Assembly: GCF_009830945.1 (NCBI RefSeq)
Contig: NZ_ML776454.1
Span: 311,240 to 375,239 of the forward strand
Reading direction: 5' to 3'
Length of the DNA: 64,000 bases
From: Nocardiopsis sp. FR4
GTDB taxonomy: Bacteria; Actinomycetota; Actinomycetes; Streptosporangiales; Streptosporangiaceae
The position numbers and the translations under genes were made by a program. Below the pieces are notes generated by a model, which saw only the letters and a list, made by a program, of their open reading frames with translations, ran no database searches and was not told the DNA's origin. The stretch's first letter is position 1. Each line of letters begins with the position of its first letter. Of this stretch, positions 1 through 9,531 are shown piece by piece.

Positions 1-86
1 AGGCCGAGCTCGTCGAGTGGGAGGCCCACAGCTCCAACGGCACCCAGCCGCCGGGCGACGGGGGCGCGCCCGGCGGGGACCGCTAG
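1..86 (+). CDS. C-terminal end of an unidentified protein (partial)
   Basis: An open frame enters the window and ends at TAG 84-86, giving about 27 residues ending GGAPGGDR. The tail is Gly/Pro-rich and has no recognisable domain. It overlaps the next gene's GTG by one base (TAGTG), which suggests the two are co-transcribed and translationally coupled. The protein cannot be identified from this fragment. Confidence 0.5.
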   Translation, partial: AELVEWEAHSSNGTQPPGDGGAPGGDR

Positions 87-607
87 TGGCCCTGTTCTCC
101 AGGGGCGTACCCGCCGGGGTGCGCGCCCGGCTGGAGCGCGGCGAGCGCGTGCTGGCGCACGCGCCCGCCGCGGCCCGGGGCGGCGCCGAGGAGCCCGTCC
201 TGGTCGCCACCACGCGCGCCCTGCACCTGCCCGACGGCCGCGCCGTGCCCTGGCAGGACATCGACCGGGCCCGCTGGACCCCCGACACCCTCACCTTCCT
301 GGAGGAGAACTCGGGAGAGCACGTCGTGGCGCTGCGCTCAGGCCCCGGCACCGACGGCGTGGACTACCGCCGCCTGGCCGAGACCGTCTCCGAGCGCGTC
401 ACCGCCACCATCCTGGTCAACCGCTTCGTGCCCTTCCCCGAGCCTGACTCCGCCACCGGCTTCCGGCTGGTGGCGCGCCGTCCGCCGGGGGGCGCCGAGG
501 TCTCCTGGCGCGTCCACCTGGGCGAGGGGGTCGACCCGGACGACCAGCACCTGCCCGACGCCGTCTCCCGGGCCCTGGCGGAGCTGCGCGACCAGATGGG
601 CGTGTAA
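86..607 (+). CDS. conserved actinobacterial hypothetical protein
   Basis: Codes for about 173 residues starting VALFSRGVPAGVRARL. GTG 86 is preferred over the longer frame from 17 because it overlaps the upstream stop by one base and the 17-85 segment codes for low-complexity sequence. There is no signal peptide or membrane segment. A central stretch (VLVATTRALHLPDGRAVPWQDIDRA) has the look of a PH-like fold as in many small actinobacterial proteins, but this is only a resemblance. The C-terminal half is charged and probably helical. Function unknown; it probably shares a transcript with the truncated gene upstream. Confidence 0.7.
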   Translation: MALFSRGVPAGVRARLERGERVLAHAPAAARGGAEEPVLVATTRALHLPDGRAVPWQDIDRARWTPDTLTFLEENSGEHVVALRSGPGTDGVDYRRLAETVSERVTATILVNRFVPFPEPDSATGFRLVARRPPGGAEVSWRVHLGEGVDPDDQHLPDAVSRALAELRDQMGV

Positions 608-656
608 GCCCCCTCCGGAGGCCGCCGCGGGCCGCCTCACCGGTGGCGCGTCCGGC

Positions 657-3566
657 TCACCGCTCGCCGAGCCCCCGGGCCAGGACCTCGGCCAGGTGCA
701 GGGCCCGGCGGCCGGTCCCCTGGCCGATCTGGGTTCGGCAGCTGTAGCCGTCGGCGAGCACGAGGGTGTCCGGGCCGGCCGCGCGCACACGGGGCAGCAG
801 TTCGCGCTCGCCGATGGCCGCGGACACCTCGTAGTGGCCCTCGGTGAAGCCGAAGTCGCCCGCCAGGCCGCAGCACCCCGAGTCCAGGACCTCGCCGTCG
901 ATCCCGGCACGGGCGATCAGCGCCCGGTCGTCGTCGAAGCCCATCACCGCGTGCTGGTGGCAGTGCACCTGGGCCAGGGCCGAGGCGTCGATCCGCGGCG
1001 GCCGCCAGTCGGGCGCGTACTCGTTGAGGAACCCGGCCAGCGTGCGCACGGCCGCGGCCACCCTCTCGCTCTCGGGCCCGGGGAGCAGCTCCACCAGGTC
1101 GTGGCGCAGGGCCGCGGTGCAGCTGGGCTCCAGCCCCACCACGGGCAGGCCCTCCTCCACCAGCGGCGCCAGGGCCCGCACCGCGCGGCGCATGACCGCG
1201 CGCGCCACCTCCAGCTGTCCGGTGGAGACCCAGGTCAGGCCGCAGCACACCTGTCCCCGGGGCAGTACCACGCGGAACCCCGCGTCCTCCAGCACGCGCA
1301 CGGCGGCGGCGGGCACGCCCGGGTTCATGTGGTTGCCGAAGGTGTCCGGCCACAGCACCACCCGCGGCCCCTCGGTGCGCGCCCCACCGCGTGCGGCGCG
1401 GCGCCGGAAGGCCCGGGTGAAGGTGGTGCGGGCGAAGGAGGGCAGGTCGCGTTCGGCGGCCACGCCCGCCAGCCGCTTGGCCAGGCGGGAGACCCCGGGC
1501 AGCCGGGTGGCGCGCTCGGCCTCGGCCGGGGCGAGCGAGGCCAGGCGCGCCCAGACCGGCAGCCAGCCCATCGAGTAGTGGGCGGCCGGGCGCACCCGCC
1601 CCCGGTAGTGCTGGTGCAGGAACTCGGCCTTGTAGCTGGCCATGTCCACGTTGACCGGGCAGTCGCTCAGGCAGCCCTTGCAGGACAGGCACAGGTCCAG
1701 GCTCTCGCGCACCTCCTCCGAGCGCCACCCGTCCGTGATGACCTCGCCGTTGGCCATCTCGAACAGCAGGTGGGCGCGGCCCCGGGTGGAGTGTTTCTCC
1801 TCCTGGGTGACCTGGTAGCTGGGGCACATCACGCCCGGCCCCTCCTGGCGGCGGCACTTGCCCACGCCCGAGCAGCGGCGCAGGGTCTTGGCGAAGTCGC
1901 CGCCGTCCTCCCGGTAGGCCAGGGCGGTCCGCGACAGCAGCGGGAGGGTCGGGCGGGTGTCGGCGGCCACCCGCACGTCGGCGTCGAGCGGCAGCGGATC
2001 GACGATGATGCCGGGGTTCATGAGGCCCTCGGGGTCCCAGACGCGTTTGAACTCGCCGAAGGCCCGGATGAGGCGTTCGGGGTACATGCGGGCGAGCAGC
2101 TCCGAGCGGGCCTGGCCGTCGCCGTGCTCCCCCGACAGGGAGCCGTTGTGCTTGACGACGATCCCGGCGGCCTCCTCCATGAACTCCCGGTACTCGCGGC
2201 GGCCGCGCTCGTGGGTGAGCTCGAAGTCGATGCGCACGTGCAGGCAGCCGTCGCCGAAGTGCCCGTAGACCACGCCGAAGCGGCCGTGGCGCTCCATGAG
2301 GTCGTCGAAGTCGCGCAGGTAGGCGCCCAGGTTCTCGGGGGGTACGGCGGCGTCCTCCCAGCCGGACCAGGCCTCGGCCCCGGTGGGGGTGCGCTGGGTG
2401 AGTCCGGCGCCCTCCTCGCGGATGCGCCAGAGCGCCTTCTGGTGGGCGGGGTCGGCGACGACGAGGGCGTCCTGGGGGCGGCAGGCGCCGGAGAGATCGG
2501 CGATCATGCGCTCGGCGGCCTCGGCCGCGCCCTCGCGGTCGGGCCCGGCGGTCTCCACCAGGAGCCAGGCGCCGCCCTCCGGCAGCGGGACCCGCGGCCC
2601 CGAGCCGTGCCGGTCCAGATCGGCCACCATGCGGGAGTTGATGCCCTCCACGGTGAGCGGGGAGTGGCCGAGCAGGTCGGGGACGGCGTCGGCGGCCGCG
2701 GGCGCGTCCAGGTAGCCCAGGACGGCCAGGGCGCGGGCGGGCGGCGACTGGACCAGGCGCACGGTGGCGCCGAGCACGAACACGCAGGTGCCCTCGGTGC
2801 CCACCAGGGCGGCGGCGAGGTTGCGCCCCTTCTCCGGCAGCAGCCGGTCCAGCGCGTAGCCGGACACCCGGCGGCGGAAGTCCGGCATGGCGGTGCGCAG
2901 TTCGGCCCGGTACTCCTCCACCAGACGGGCCAGGGCCGCGTGGATCCGGCCCTCGCGGCCGGGGCGGGCGGCCAGGGCCCGCATCTGTTCGTCGCTGTCG
3001 TAGGAGCCGACGGTGAGCCGGGTGCCGTCGCTGAGCAGCACGTCGAGGGAGACGATGTTGTCGGCTGTGGTGCCCCAGGCCACCGAGTGGGAGCCGCAGG
3101 CGTTGTTCCCGACCATGCCGCCGATGGTGCAGCGGCTGTGGGTGGAGGGGTCGGGGGCGAAGGTGAGCCCGTACTCGGCGGTGGCCTTGCGCAGGTCGTC
3201 CAGGATGACGCCGGGCTGGACGGTGGCGGTGCGGGCCTCGGGATCGATGCGCTCGATGGCGCGCAGGTGGCGGGAGGTGTCGATGACCACGCCGGTGCCG
3301 ATGGAGTTGCCCGCGATGGAGGTGCCCCCGCCCCGGGGCACGACCGGAACACCGTGTTCGGCGCAGGTCCGCACGGCCGCCACGCAGTCGTCGACGGTCT
3401 CGGGGACGACCACGGCCAGCGGTACGCGCCGGTAGTTGGAGGCGTCGGAGGTGTAGAGGGCGAGGGTTCCCGGATCGAGGGCGACCGTGCCGCGGACCCG
3501 GCTCTCCAGGTCGCGGCGCAGGGCGGTCACGTCGGTGCGGTCTGTGGTGCTGTACGGGTCGGCCAT
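657..3566 (-). CDS. FAD-linked oxidase with C-terminal Fe-S domains (YdiJ / D-2-hydroxyacid dehydrogenase type)
   Basis: 969 residues, close to E. coli YdiJ in size and layout. An N-terminal FAD-binding PCMH domain (VVPRGGGTSIAGNS near residues 75-90) is followed by the FAD-oxidase C-terminal domain. Then come two ferredoxin-like cysteine clusters (CSGVGKCRRQ...MCPSY and CLSCKGCLSDCPVN, about residues 560-640). CCG-type motifs (VCCGLTW, HCHQH, GCCGLAGDFGF) lie near the end. Known relatives oxidise D-2-hydroxyglutarate or D-lactate and pass electrons through the Fe-S centres; the substrate here is inferred only at the level of D-2-hydroxyacids. No strong Shine-Dalgarno precedes the ATG. It is 72 bp downstream of the GH18 gene on the same strand. 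Confidence 0.93.
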   Translation of the reverse strand: MADPYSTTDRTDVTALRRDLESRVRGTVALDPGTLALYTSDASNYRRVPLAVVVPETVDDCVAAVRTCAEHGVPVVPRGGGTSIAGNSIGTGVVIDTSRHLRAIERIDPEARTATVQPGVILDDLRKATAEYGLTFAPDPSTHSRCTIGGMVGNNACGSHSVAWGTTADNIVSLDVLLSDGTRLTVGSYDSDEQMRALAARPGREGRIHAALARLVEEYRAELRTAMPDFRRRVSGYALDRLLPEKGRNLAAALVGTEGTCVFVLGATVRLVQSPPARALAVLGYLDAPAAADAVPDLLGHSPLTVEGINSRMVADLDRHGSGPRVPLPEGGAWLLVETAGPDREGAAEAAERMIADLSGACRPQDALVVADPAHQKALWRIREEGAGLTQRTPTGAEAWSGWEDAAVPPENLGAYLRDFDDLMERHGRFGVVYGHFGDGCLHVRIDFELTHERGRREYREFMEEAAGIVVKHNGSLSGEHGDGQARSELLARMYPERLIRAFGEFKRVWDPEGLMNPGIIVDPLPLDADVRVAADTRPTLPLLSRTALAYREDGGDFAKTLRRCSGVGKCRRQEGPGVMCPSYQVTQEEKHSTRGRAHLLFEMANGEVITDGWRSEEVRESLDLCLSCKGCLSDCPVNVDMASYKAEFLHQHYRGRVRPAAHYSMGWLPVWARLASLAPAEAERATRLPGVSRLAKRLAGVAAERDLPSFARTTFTRAFRRRAARGGARTEGPRVVLWPDTFGNHMNPGVPAAAVRVLEDAGFRVVLPRGQVCCGLTWVSTGQLEVARAVMRRAVRALAPLVEEGLPVVGLEPSCTAALRHDLVELLPGPESERVAAAVRTLAGFLNEYAPDWRPPRIDASALAQVHCHQHAVMGFDDDRALIARAGIDGEVLDSGCCGLAGDFGFTEGHYEVSAAIGERELLPRVRAAGPDTLVLADGYSCRTQIGQGTGRRALHLAEVLARGLGER

Positions 3567-3638
3567 GGTGTTCAGCGTGGCGGGTGCGTCGGCGGCGCCG
3601 CAAGGGCGCCGCGCGAGCCCGTCCGCGCGCGCGGGGGT

Positions 3639-4961
3639 TCAGCCCCGCAGGGAGGCGTCCATGGCTCGGACCAGCTCGCCGGAGGGGTCCATGTCCAGGT
3701 TCCAGACCATGAGGCCGCCCAGGCCCCGCTCGCGCACGTAGGCGCCCTTGAGTTCCACGACCTCGGGGGTGTCGTAGGTCCACCACTGGTCGCCGTCGTA
3801 GGTCCAGGCGGCGCCCGCCTCCTCGTCCACGAAGTGCTCGCCCCCGCGCTCGCGCAGGTCGGCGTAGGCCATGGTGGGGCCGTCGTAGGCGTCGTCGGCG
3901 GGCCCGTCCGCCGGCTGGCCGAGGCCGGAGTCGGCGGGGTACACCCCCTGCCAGCCTCGGCCGAAGGCCGGAAGGCCCAGGACCAGTTTGTGCCGCGGCG
4001 CGCCCAGGTCCAGGTAGCGCTGGACGGCGCGGTCGGCGCTGTTGGCCTCCGGGTTGAACGCCGGGGGGTACAGGTTGGAGTGGTAGGCGGTCTGCTCGTT
4101 CCAGGGTCCGGCGAAGTCGTAGCCCTGCACGGTGGCGAAGTCGACGTGGTCGAAGACCTCCTCCTCGTAGGCGTCGGAGGAGCCGCTCCCGCCGGGCAGG
4201 GACACGGACAGGACGTAGTCGCGTCCGGTGCGGCTGGACAGGTCGTCCATCTGGCGGCGGAACTCGGCCACCAGCAGGGTGAAGTTGGCCGCGTCGTCGG
4301 GGTGCTCGACGTTGTCGGAGGCGCCCCCTCCGCCGGGCCACTCCCAGTCCAGGTCGATGCCGTCGAAGATGCCCGCGGCGGAGCCCGGTCCCCCCTGCGG
4401 CTCGTCCCCGAGCACCGGCAGGTTCCCGAGCAGCCACAGGTCCAGGCAGGAGGAGACGAAGGCCCGGCGGGACTCCTCGGTGCGCGCGGCGGTGGAGAAG
4501 TGCGTGGACCAGTTCCAGCCGCCCAGGGACAGGCTGGCCCGCAGGTGGGGGTGTTCGTCCTGGAGCAGGCGCAGCTGGTGGAGGCTGCCCGCGAGCCCCT
4601 GGTCGTAGTCGTCGGCCCGCCCGTCGACGCTCTCCTCGGCCTCGTAGCGGCGCTGGTACAGCTCCCAGGGCTGGTCGTGGTTGCCCGGGATGTGGCACAG
4701 CCCCTCCGGGCTGACGTCGCCGAAGGCCCACATGAGGCGGGTCAGGTGCGCGGGGGCGCCGCTGGCCTCCAATTCCTTGACGGTGTAGTCGCGGTTGGCC
4801 ACGTTCCAGTCGGCGAAGTAGCCGATGCGCTCCAGCTCCCGGGTACTCGCCGCCACGAAGACCCCCGTGATCAGTACGGCGGCGGCCAGGACCGCGCCCA
4901 GGACGCGCAGGCGGCGCCGCGGCCGGGCCCCGTCACCGCGTGTGGATGGAGAGGCGTTCAC
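3639..4961 (-). CDS. glycoside hydrolase family 18 (chitinase-like), membrane-anchored or secreted
   Basis: About 440 residues. The N-terminus is Arg-rich followed by one hydrophobic segment (LRVLGAVLAAAVLITGVFVAAS), a signal anchor or signal peptide with no lipobox. The GH18 signature FDGIDLDWEWPG carries the DxxDxDxE motif with its catalytic Glu, and SLGGWNWS is the conserved beta-strand 3 motif. I chose GTG 4961 because it puts the basic/hydrophobic signal at the N-terminus; the frame also allows GTG 5018, adding 19 residues. No carbohydrate-binding module is visible. It likely acts on chitin or related GlcNAc polymers outside the membrane. I saw no DasR-type site directly upstream. Confidence 0.9.
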   Translation of the reverse strand: MNASPSTRGDGARPRRRLRVLGAVLAAAVLITGVFVAASTRELERIGYFADWNVANRDYTVKELEASGAPAHLTRLMWAFGDVSPEGLCHIPGNHDQPWELYQRRYEAEESVDGRADDYDQGLAGSLHQLRLLQDEHPHLRASLSLGGWNWSTHFSTAARTEESRRAFVSSCLDLWLLGNLPVLGDEPQGGPGSAAGIFDGIDLDWEWPGGGGASDNVEHPDDAANFTLLVAEFRRQMDDLSSRTGRDYVLSVSLPGGSGSSDAYEEEVFDHVDFATVQGYDFAGPWNEQTAYHSNLYPPAFNPEANSADRAVQRYLDLGAPRHKLVLGLPAFGRGWQGVYPADSGLGQPADGPADDAYDGPTMAYADLRERGGEHFVDEEAGAAWTYDGDQWWTYDTPEVVELKGAYVRERGLGGLMVWNLDMDPSGELVRAMDASLRG

Positions 4962-5077
4962 AGTACGACCGTAGACGGCCCGGGACGGGAAACCGGGTGT
5001 CTGGCACAGGTCGGCCACAACAGGCCGTTCCGGAACCCGGGGAGGGGCCCGCGCGTTGGTCGTGGGTGTTCCCGGCG

Positions 5078-6211
5078 TCAGTCGGCGATGAGGAAGTCGC
5101 GCAGGGTGCCCGCCCGTGAGGGATGGCGCAGCTTGGCCAGGGTCTTGGCCTCGATCTGGCGGATCCGCTCCCGGGTCACCCCGAACTCGCGTCCCACCTC
5201 CTCCAGGGTGTGCGGATGGCCGTCGGCCATCCCGAACCGCAGCCGGATGATGCGCCGCTCGCGGTCGGAGAGCCCGGCCAGGATCGCGCCCAGGTGCTCC
5301 TGCAGGACGGTGAAGGCCGCCGCCTCCACGGGGACGACCGCGTCGGAGTCCTCGATGAAATCACCGAAGTCGGACTCCTCCTCGCCGATGGGCGACTGCA
5401 GCGAAACCGGTTCGCGGGCGAGCTGCTGGATTTCACGGACCCGTTCGCCGCAGAATCCGGCGGCCGAGGAGATCTCCGCGGTACTGGGTTCGCGGCCCAG
5501 TTGCTGGTGCAGTTGGTGCTGCACCCGGACGATCTTGTTGATGGTCTCGACCATGTGCACGGGAATACGGATCGTGCGCGCCTGGTCGGCGATAGCCCGG
5601 GTGATGGCCTGGCGAATCCACCACGTGGCGTAGGTGGAGAATTTGAAACCCTTGCGGTAATCGAACTTCTCCACCGCGCGGATCAGTCCGAGGTTGCCCT
5701 CCTGGATGAGGTCGAGGAAAAGCAGACCCCGGCCCATATACCGTTTGGCGATGGACACGACCAGCCTCAGGTTGGCCTCGATGAGGCGCCGTTTGGCCCG
5801 ACTGCCCTCCTCCACCAGGGCGCCGAGCTCCTCGGCCGTGCACCCGTCCGCGGCGCGGCGCTGGGCGTAGAGGCCGACCTCGATCGCCTTGGCCAGGTCC
5901 ACCTCCTCCTCCGCGGTCAGCAGGGGCACCCGGCCGATCTCGCGCAGGTAGAGCCGGACCAGGTCCGAGCCCGAGCGTCGGCCCGGATCGGCGAGCGGCC
6001 CGGCGTCGTCGGGGTCGGTGACCTCCACACCGATCCGGGACAGGTGGACGACCGCCTGGTCCAGGAAGTCGGGTGGCGCGTCCAGCCGTTCCAGCGCCGA
6101 GGCGACCTCGCCGCGGCTGACCGGTCCCCGACCCGCGTCGGGGAGCAGCCGGACCACCTGTTGAACGGGCGGCGTTTCGTTGGTCACAACTGTGGGAGCC
6201 ACGCCCCCCAT
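5078..6211 (-). CDS. RNA polymerase sigma-70 factor, principal (RpoD/SigA/HrdB) type
   Basis: 377 residues, shorter than HrdB (about 510) because the acidic N-terminal extension is largely missing. Region 1.2 ([24 protein letters not shown]), region 2 ([35 protein letters not shown], then [17 protein letters not shown]), region 3 and region 4 ([23 protein letters not shown]) are all intact, so it should read ordinary -35/-10 promoters. Whether it is the essential sigma or a group 2 (HrdA/C/D-like) paralogue cannot be told from this window. It lies 66 bp downstream of dnaG on the same strand, echoing the dnaG-rpoD order of E. coli. An alternative GTG start lies at 6184. Confidence 0.93.
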   Translation of the reverse strand: MGGVAPTVVTNETPPVQQVVRLLPDAGRGPVSRGEVASALERLDAPPDFLDQAVVHLSRIGVEVTDPDDAGPLADPGRRSGSDLVRLYLREIGRVPLLTAEEEVDLAKAIEVGLYAQRRAADGCTAEELGALVEEGSRAKRRLIEANLRLVVSIAKRYMGRGLLFLDLIQEGNLGLIRAVEKFDYRKGFKFSTYATWWIRQAITRAIADQARTIRIPVHMVETINKIVRVQHQLHQQLGREPSTAEISSAAGFCGERVREIQQLAREPVSLQSPIGEEESDFGDFIEDSDAVVPVEAAAFTVLQEHLGAILAGLSDRERRIIRLRFGMADGHPHTLEEVGREFGVTRERIRQIEAKTLAKLRHPSRAGTLRDFLIAD

Positions 6212-6255
6212 TGTGCCCGCACGGGTACCGGAAAAGGGAGAACTATTATTGTCAC

Positions 6256-6274
6256 CCCGCTGCTACATAGCGGG
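6256..6274 (-). terminator. weak stem-loop between dnaG and the sigma gene
   Basis: CCCGCT and AGCGGG pair across a 7-nt loop just after the dnaG stop codon. The stem is only 6 bp and lacks a clear T-tract, so it may attenuate rather than fully terminate dnaG transcripts. Confidence 0.35.
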
Positions 6275-6277
6275 TGG

Positions 6278-8146
6278 TCACTCCTCGGCGAGTGCGCGTC
6301 TTTCCTGCTCAAGGCGGAGCAACTCGGTGGACAACCGCAGGTACTCCTCGGGTTCCGAGACCTGGTCGAGCCGCGAGAGCTGGGACTTGAGGTTTATTTT
6401 TCTCCGATTGATGGAATGAGTCTTGATTGTGCCCAGTATTTGCTGGGCGTAACGCTCGTCGAGTTCTCCGTAGAACTCCAGTTGTTCGACCGCCAAACGG
6501 GTGAGGAAATCACGCTGCGTGTCGTTGGGCGCGGCCTCGCGCAGCCCGGCGACCCAGGCGGCGGGGTCGTGCGCGGCGGCCACCCCGCCATGGTCCGCGA
6601 CGAGCCTGAGCACGGCCCGGTGCTGGGGGACGGTGAAGTCCTCCTCGACGAGCCGGTCGAAGCCCGCCGCCAGTGAGGGGTACTGCAGGGCGAGCTTGAG
6701 CGCCTGGCGTTCGCGCTGGACCGAGGGGTCGCCGAGGTCGTAGGGGGCCTCCCGGGCGTCGGGGGTGGGAGCCGGGCGCGCGGCGGGCACCTCCCGGCGC
6801 CGACCCGGCCGGTCCCCCCCGCGCATGTGCTGGCGGACCCGGCGCAGCACGAAGGCCTCGTCCATCAGGCCCAGCCAGCGGTCCAGGTTCTTGCCGTAGG
6901 ACAGGCGCACGCCCTCGTTGCGGATGCTGGCCACGACCGGGGCGGCGGCGTCCAGGGCGGCGATGCGCCCCTCGGCCGTGGTCAGGTCGTAGCCCTCCAT
7001 GACGTTGCGGATCATGAACTCGTACAGCGGCGCGGGGTGCTCCACCAGGTCCACCACGGCCTGGTCCCCCTGTTTGAGGCGCAGGTCGCAGGGGTCGAGC
7101 CCGTCGGGCTGCACGGCGACGAAGGTCTCGGAGGCGAACCCGTGCTCCTCGGCGAAGGCGCGTACGGCCGCCTTCTGGCCCGCCTTGTCGCCGTCGAAGG
7201 TGAACACCACGCGGCCGCCCTGGTTGGAGCGGCCCAGCAGCATCCGGCGCAGGATCTTGAGGTGGTCCTCGCCGAAGGAGGTGCCGCAGGTGGCCACGGC
7301 GGTGGTCACGCCCGCGACGTGGCAGGCCATGACGTCGGTGTAGCCTTCGACGATGACCGCCTGGCTCCGCTGGGAGATGTGTCGCTTGGCCAGGTCGAGG
7401 CCGTAGAGCAGGCGCCCCTTGTGGAAGATGGGGCTCTCGGGTGAGTTGAGGTACTTGGGGCCGTCCTCCTCGGGGTCGAGCTTGCGGGCCCCGAAGCCCA
7501 CGACCTCGCCGGTGACCTCGCGCACGGGCCACAGCAGCCGGTTGCGGAAGCGGTCGTAGGCGCCGCGCCGTCCCTGGCTGGCCAGGCCGCCCTCCACCAG
7601 TTCGGCGTCGGTGAAGCCCTTGCGGCGCAGGTGGGCGGTGAGGTTCTCCCAGCCCGCGGGGGCGTAGCCGAGGCCGAAGTGCTCGGCGTGCGCGCGGTTG
7701 AAGCCGCGTTCGGACAGGAAGCGCCGCGCGGTGACCGCGCCGGGGGCCAGCAGCTGCTCGGCGTAGAACTCGGCGGCGGCCCGGTGGGCGTCCAGCAGGC
7801 GCTGGCGCTTGCTCTCGTCGCGCCGGGCGCTGCGCCCGCCCTCCTCGTAGCGCAGGGTGACGCCGATCTGGCGGGCCAGCGCCTCGACCGCCTCGGTGAA
7901 GCTCAGGCTCTCCATCCGCTGCAGGAAGGTGATGGTGTCACCGCCCTCCCCGCAGCCGAAGCAGTACCAAAGGTTTTTGGCTGGGGTGACGTTGAAGGAG
8001 GGGGACTTCTCGTCGTGGAAGGGGCACAGCCCCTTGAGCGAGCCGCCTCCGGCGTTGCGGAGTTGCAGGTACTCACCGACCACGTCGGCGATGGGGGTGC
8101 GTTCGCGTACGAGCGCGATGTCTTCGTCCTTGATCCGGCCTGCCAC
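6278..8146 (-). CDS. dnaG: DNA primase DnaG
   Basis: 622 residues with the standard three-part layout. The N-terminal CHC2 zinc finger shows CPFHDEKSPSF followed by WYCFGCGEGGD. The TOPRIM core follows (VIVEGYTDVMACH with its catalytic Glu, VVFTFDGDKAGQKAA with the DxD metal site). A C-terminal helicase-interaction region closes the protein. It synthesises RNA primers at the replication fork. I set the start at GTG 8146 (VAGRIKDEDIALVRE), which matches the family N-terminus; the open frame extends 23 codons further upstream into non-conserved sequence. In many actinobacteria dgt is the upstream neighbour; here an 18-kb block intervenes. Confidence 0.97.
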   Translation of the reverse strand: MAGRIKDEDIALVRERTPIADVVGEYLQLRNAGGGSLKGLCPFHDEKSPSFNVTPAKNLWYCFGCGEGGDTITFLQRMESLSFTEAVEALARQIGVTLRYEEGGRSARRDESKRQRLLDAHRAAAEFYAEQLLAPGAVTARRFLSERGFNRAHAEHFGLGYAPAGWENLTAHLRRKGFTDAELVEGGLASQGRRGAYDRFRNRLLWPVREVTGEVVGFGARKLDPEEDGPKYLNSPESPIFHKGRLLYGLDLAKRHISQRSQAVIVEGYTDVMACHVAGVTTAVATCGTSFGEDHLKILRRMLLGRSNQGGRVVFTFDGDKAGQKAAVRAFAEEHGFASETFVAVQPDGLDPCDLRLKQGDQAVVDLVEHPAPLYEFMIRNVMEGYDLTTAEGRIAALDAAAPVVASIRNEGVRLSYGKNLDRWLGLMDEAFVLRRVRQHMRGGDRPGRRREVPAARPAPTPDAREAPYDLGDPSVQRERQALKLALQYPSLAAGFDRLVEEDFTVPQHRAVLRLVADHGGVAAAHDPAAWVAGLREAAPNDTQRDFLTRLAVEQLEFYGELDERYAQQILGTIKTHSINRRKINLKSQLSRLDQVSEPEEYLRLSTELLRLEQERRALAEE

Positions 8147-8369
8147 GCTGTCCAGGGTAGTTCGCCCCGGGGACGTTCCCGTCGTCGTCCCCGGCCCGGC
8201 CCCCGTGCACGGCACGGACCGAGCCGTACGGCATGGGTCCGGACGGTGACCGCACCCGCCCGGGCTTTCCCTTCACTCCACCCCCCGGACACCTCCCGGT
8301 CGTTTCGGCGCCCGGCCGCCGTGGCAGCGTGATGGCCTCCACTCCCATGCTTCGAGGAGGATCGGCGAG

Positions 8370-9527
8370 GTGCGTGCATCCCCCCACACGTCCGGCCGGG
8401 GCGCGTTCTGGTTCGTGGTCGTCGCCTCCGTGCTCGCGGTGGCCCTGGCCGTCGCGCTCGGGTTCGTCGTTCTCGGGCGCGTGTTCCAGAGCACGACGCC
8501 GGTACAGGGCCTGGTCGGCTCGGAGAAGGTGGAGCTGTTCACCGACGAGCGGGTCCGGGACCGGTTCGCGGAACTCGGCTACGAGGTGGCGGTGCGGGCC
8601 CGGGGCTCGCGGCTGATGGCCGAGGACCCCGGGGAGGCCGACTTCCTCTCCCCAGGATCAGGCCAGGCCGCGGAGTACGTCCGGCGGCTGCACGGCCTCG
8701 GGGACGAGTACCGGCCCTTCAGCACGCCGATGGTCGTGCTCAGCTACCGGCCCATGGTGGACGCCCTGGAGGAGGCCGGGGTGGCGCACCGGGCCGAGGA
8801 CGGCACCTGGTCCTTCGACCTGGCCGCCTACCTGGAGCTGACCGGGGAACGCGTCCGCTGGCGCGACCTGCCCGGGAGCGCGGTCAGCTCCAGCAACCGC
8901 AACGAGGTGCTGGTGCGCACCACCGACCCGCGCACCTCCAACTCCGCGGCGATGCACGTGGCCGCCCTGTCCTACCTGCTCAACGGCGAGGAGGTGGTGC
9001 CCCCCGGCGGCGTGGACCGCGAGCTCACGGACACGCTCTCGCGGCTGTTCCTGGCCCAGGGCCATCCTCCGGAGTCCTCCCAGCAGCCCTTCGACCAGTA
9101 CCGCGACCTGGGCGCGGGGCACACGCCGCTGCTGTGGGCCTACGAGTCGCAGTACGTGGACGCGATGGTCAACGGGCCCGCGCTCGCCGAGGACGCCGTG
9201 GTGCTCTACCCGGCCCCGACCGTCTACTCCGAGCACAGGGTCGTCCCGTTCACCGACGCGGGCGCGGAGGTCGGGCGGCTGCTCACCGAGGACGAGCGGT
9301 TGCAGGAGCTCGCGGCGGAGCACGGCTTCCGCACGCAGGCCGGGAACTCCTTCGACGACCTGGTGGCCGAGCACGGGCTGCCGGTGCGCACCCGCCTGGA
9401 CGACGTGGTCAACAGCCCGACCCACGAGGCCATGGAGGGCCTGCTGACCGCGATCGAGCAGGCCTACAGCGACAACGGGATACGCCCGCCCACGGCCGAC
9501 GAGGCGGCCCGCGGCGGCGGGAGCTGA
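8370..9527 (+). CDS. membrane-anchored binding-fold protein, partner of the adjacent VWA lipoprotein
   Basis: 385 residues starting GTG with a good Shine-Dalgarno (GAGGAGG, about 9 nt upstream). One N-terminal transmembrane helix (FWFVVVASVLAVALAVALGFVVLG) is followed by an extracytoplasmic domain. That domain resembles periplasmic-binding-protein type 2 folds, with a ligand-loop-like TTDPRTSNSAAMH and a hinge-like ALLWAYESQ region. The next gene starts 4 bp after its stop and carries a similar fold (compare TNPGASNSGFSAL), so the two look like divergent paralogues acting together. There is no ABC permease or ATPase nearby on this strand. Role unknown; a sensor or cell-surface complex is an inference. 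Confidence 0.8.
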   Translation: MRASPHTSGRGAFWFVVVASVLAVALAVALGFVVLGRVFQSTTPVQGLVGSEKVELFTDERVRDRFAELGYEVAVRARGSRLMAEDPGEADFLSPGSGQAAEYVRRLHGLGDEYRPFSTPMVVLSYRPMVDALEEAGVAHRAEDGTWSFDLAAYLELTGERVRWRDLPGSAVSSSNRNEVLVRTTDPRTSNSAAMHVAALSYLLNGEEVVPPGGVDRELTDTLSRLFLAQGHPPESSQQPFDQYRDLGAGHTPLLWAYESQYVDAMVNGPALAEDAVVLYPAPTVYSEHRVVPFTDAGAEVGRLLTEDERLQELAAEHGFRTQAGNSFDDLVAEHGLPVRTRLDDVVNSPTHEAMEGLLTAIEQAYSDNGIRPPTADEAARGGGS

Positions 9528-9531
9528 CGTC

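Noticed and set aside
4962-5077. DasR-type operator before the GH18 gene
   Set aside because: I looked for GGTCTAGACC-like dyads because chitinases are usual targets, and found none in this gap.
696-5633. A 1645-codon open frame on the plus strand
   Set aside because: It runs opposite to the FAD oxidase, GH18 and sigma-factor genes. Its Gly/Ala/Val/Gln-rich product is the typical antisense shadow of GC-rich genes.
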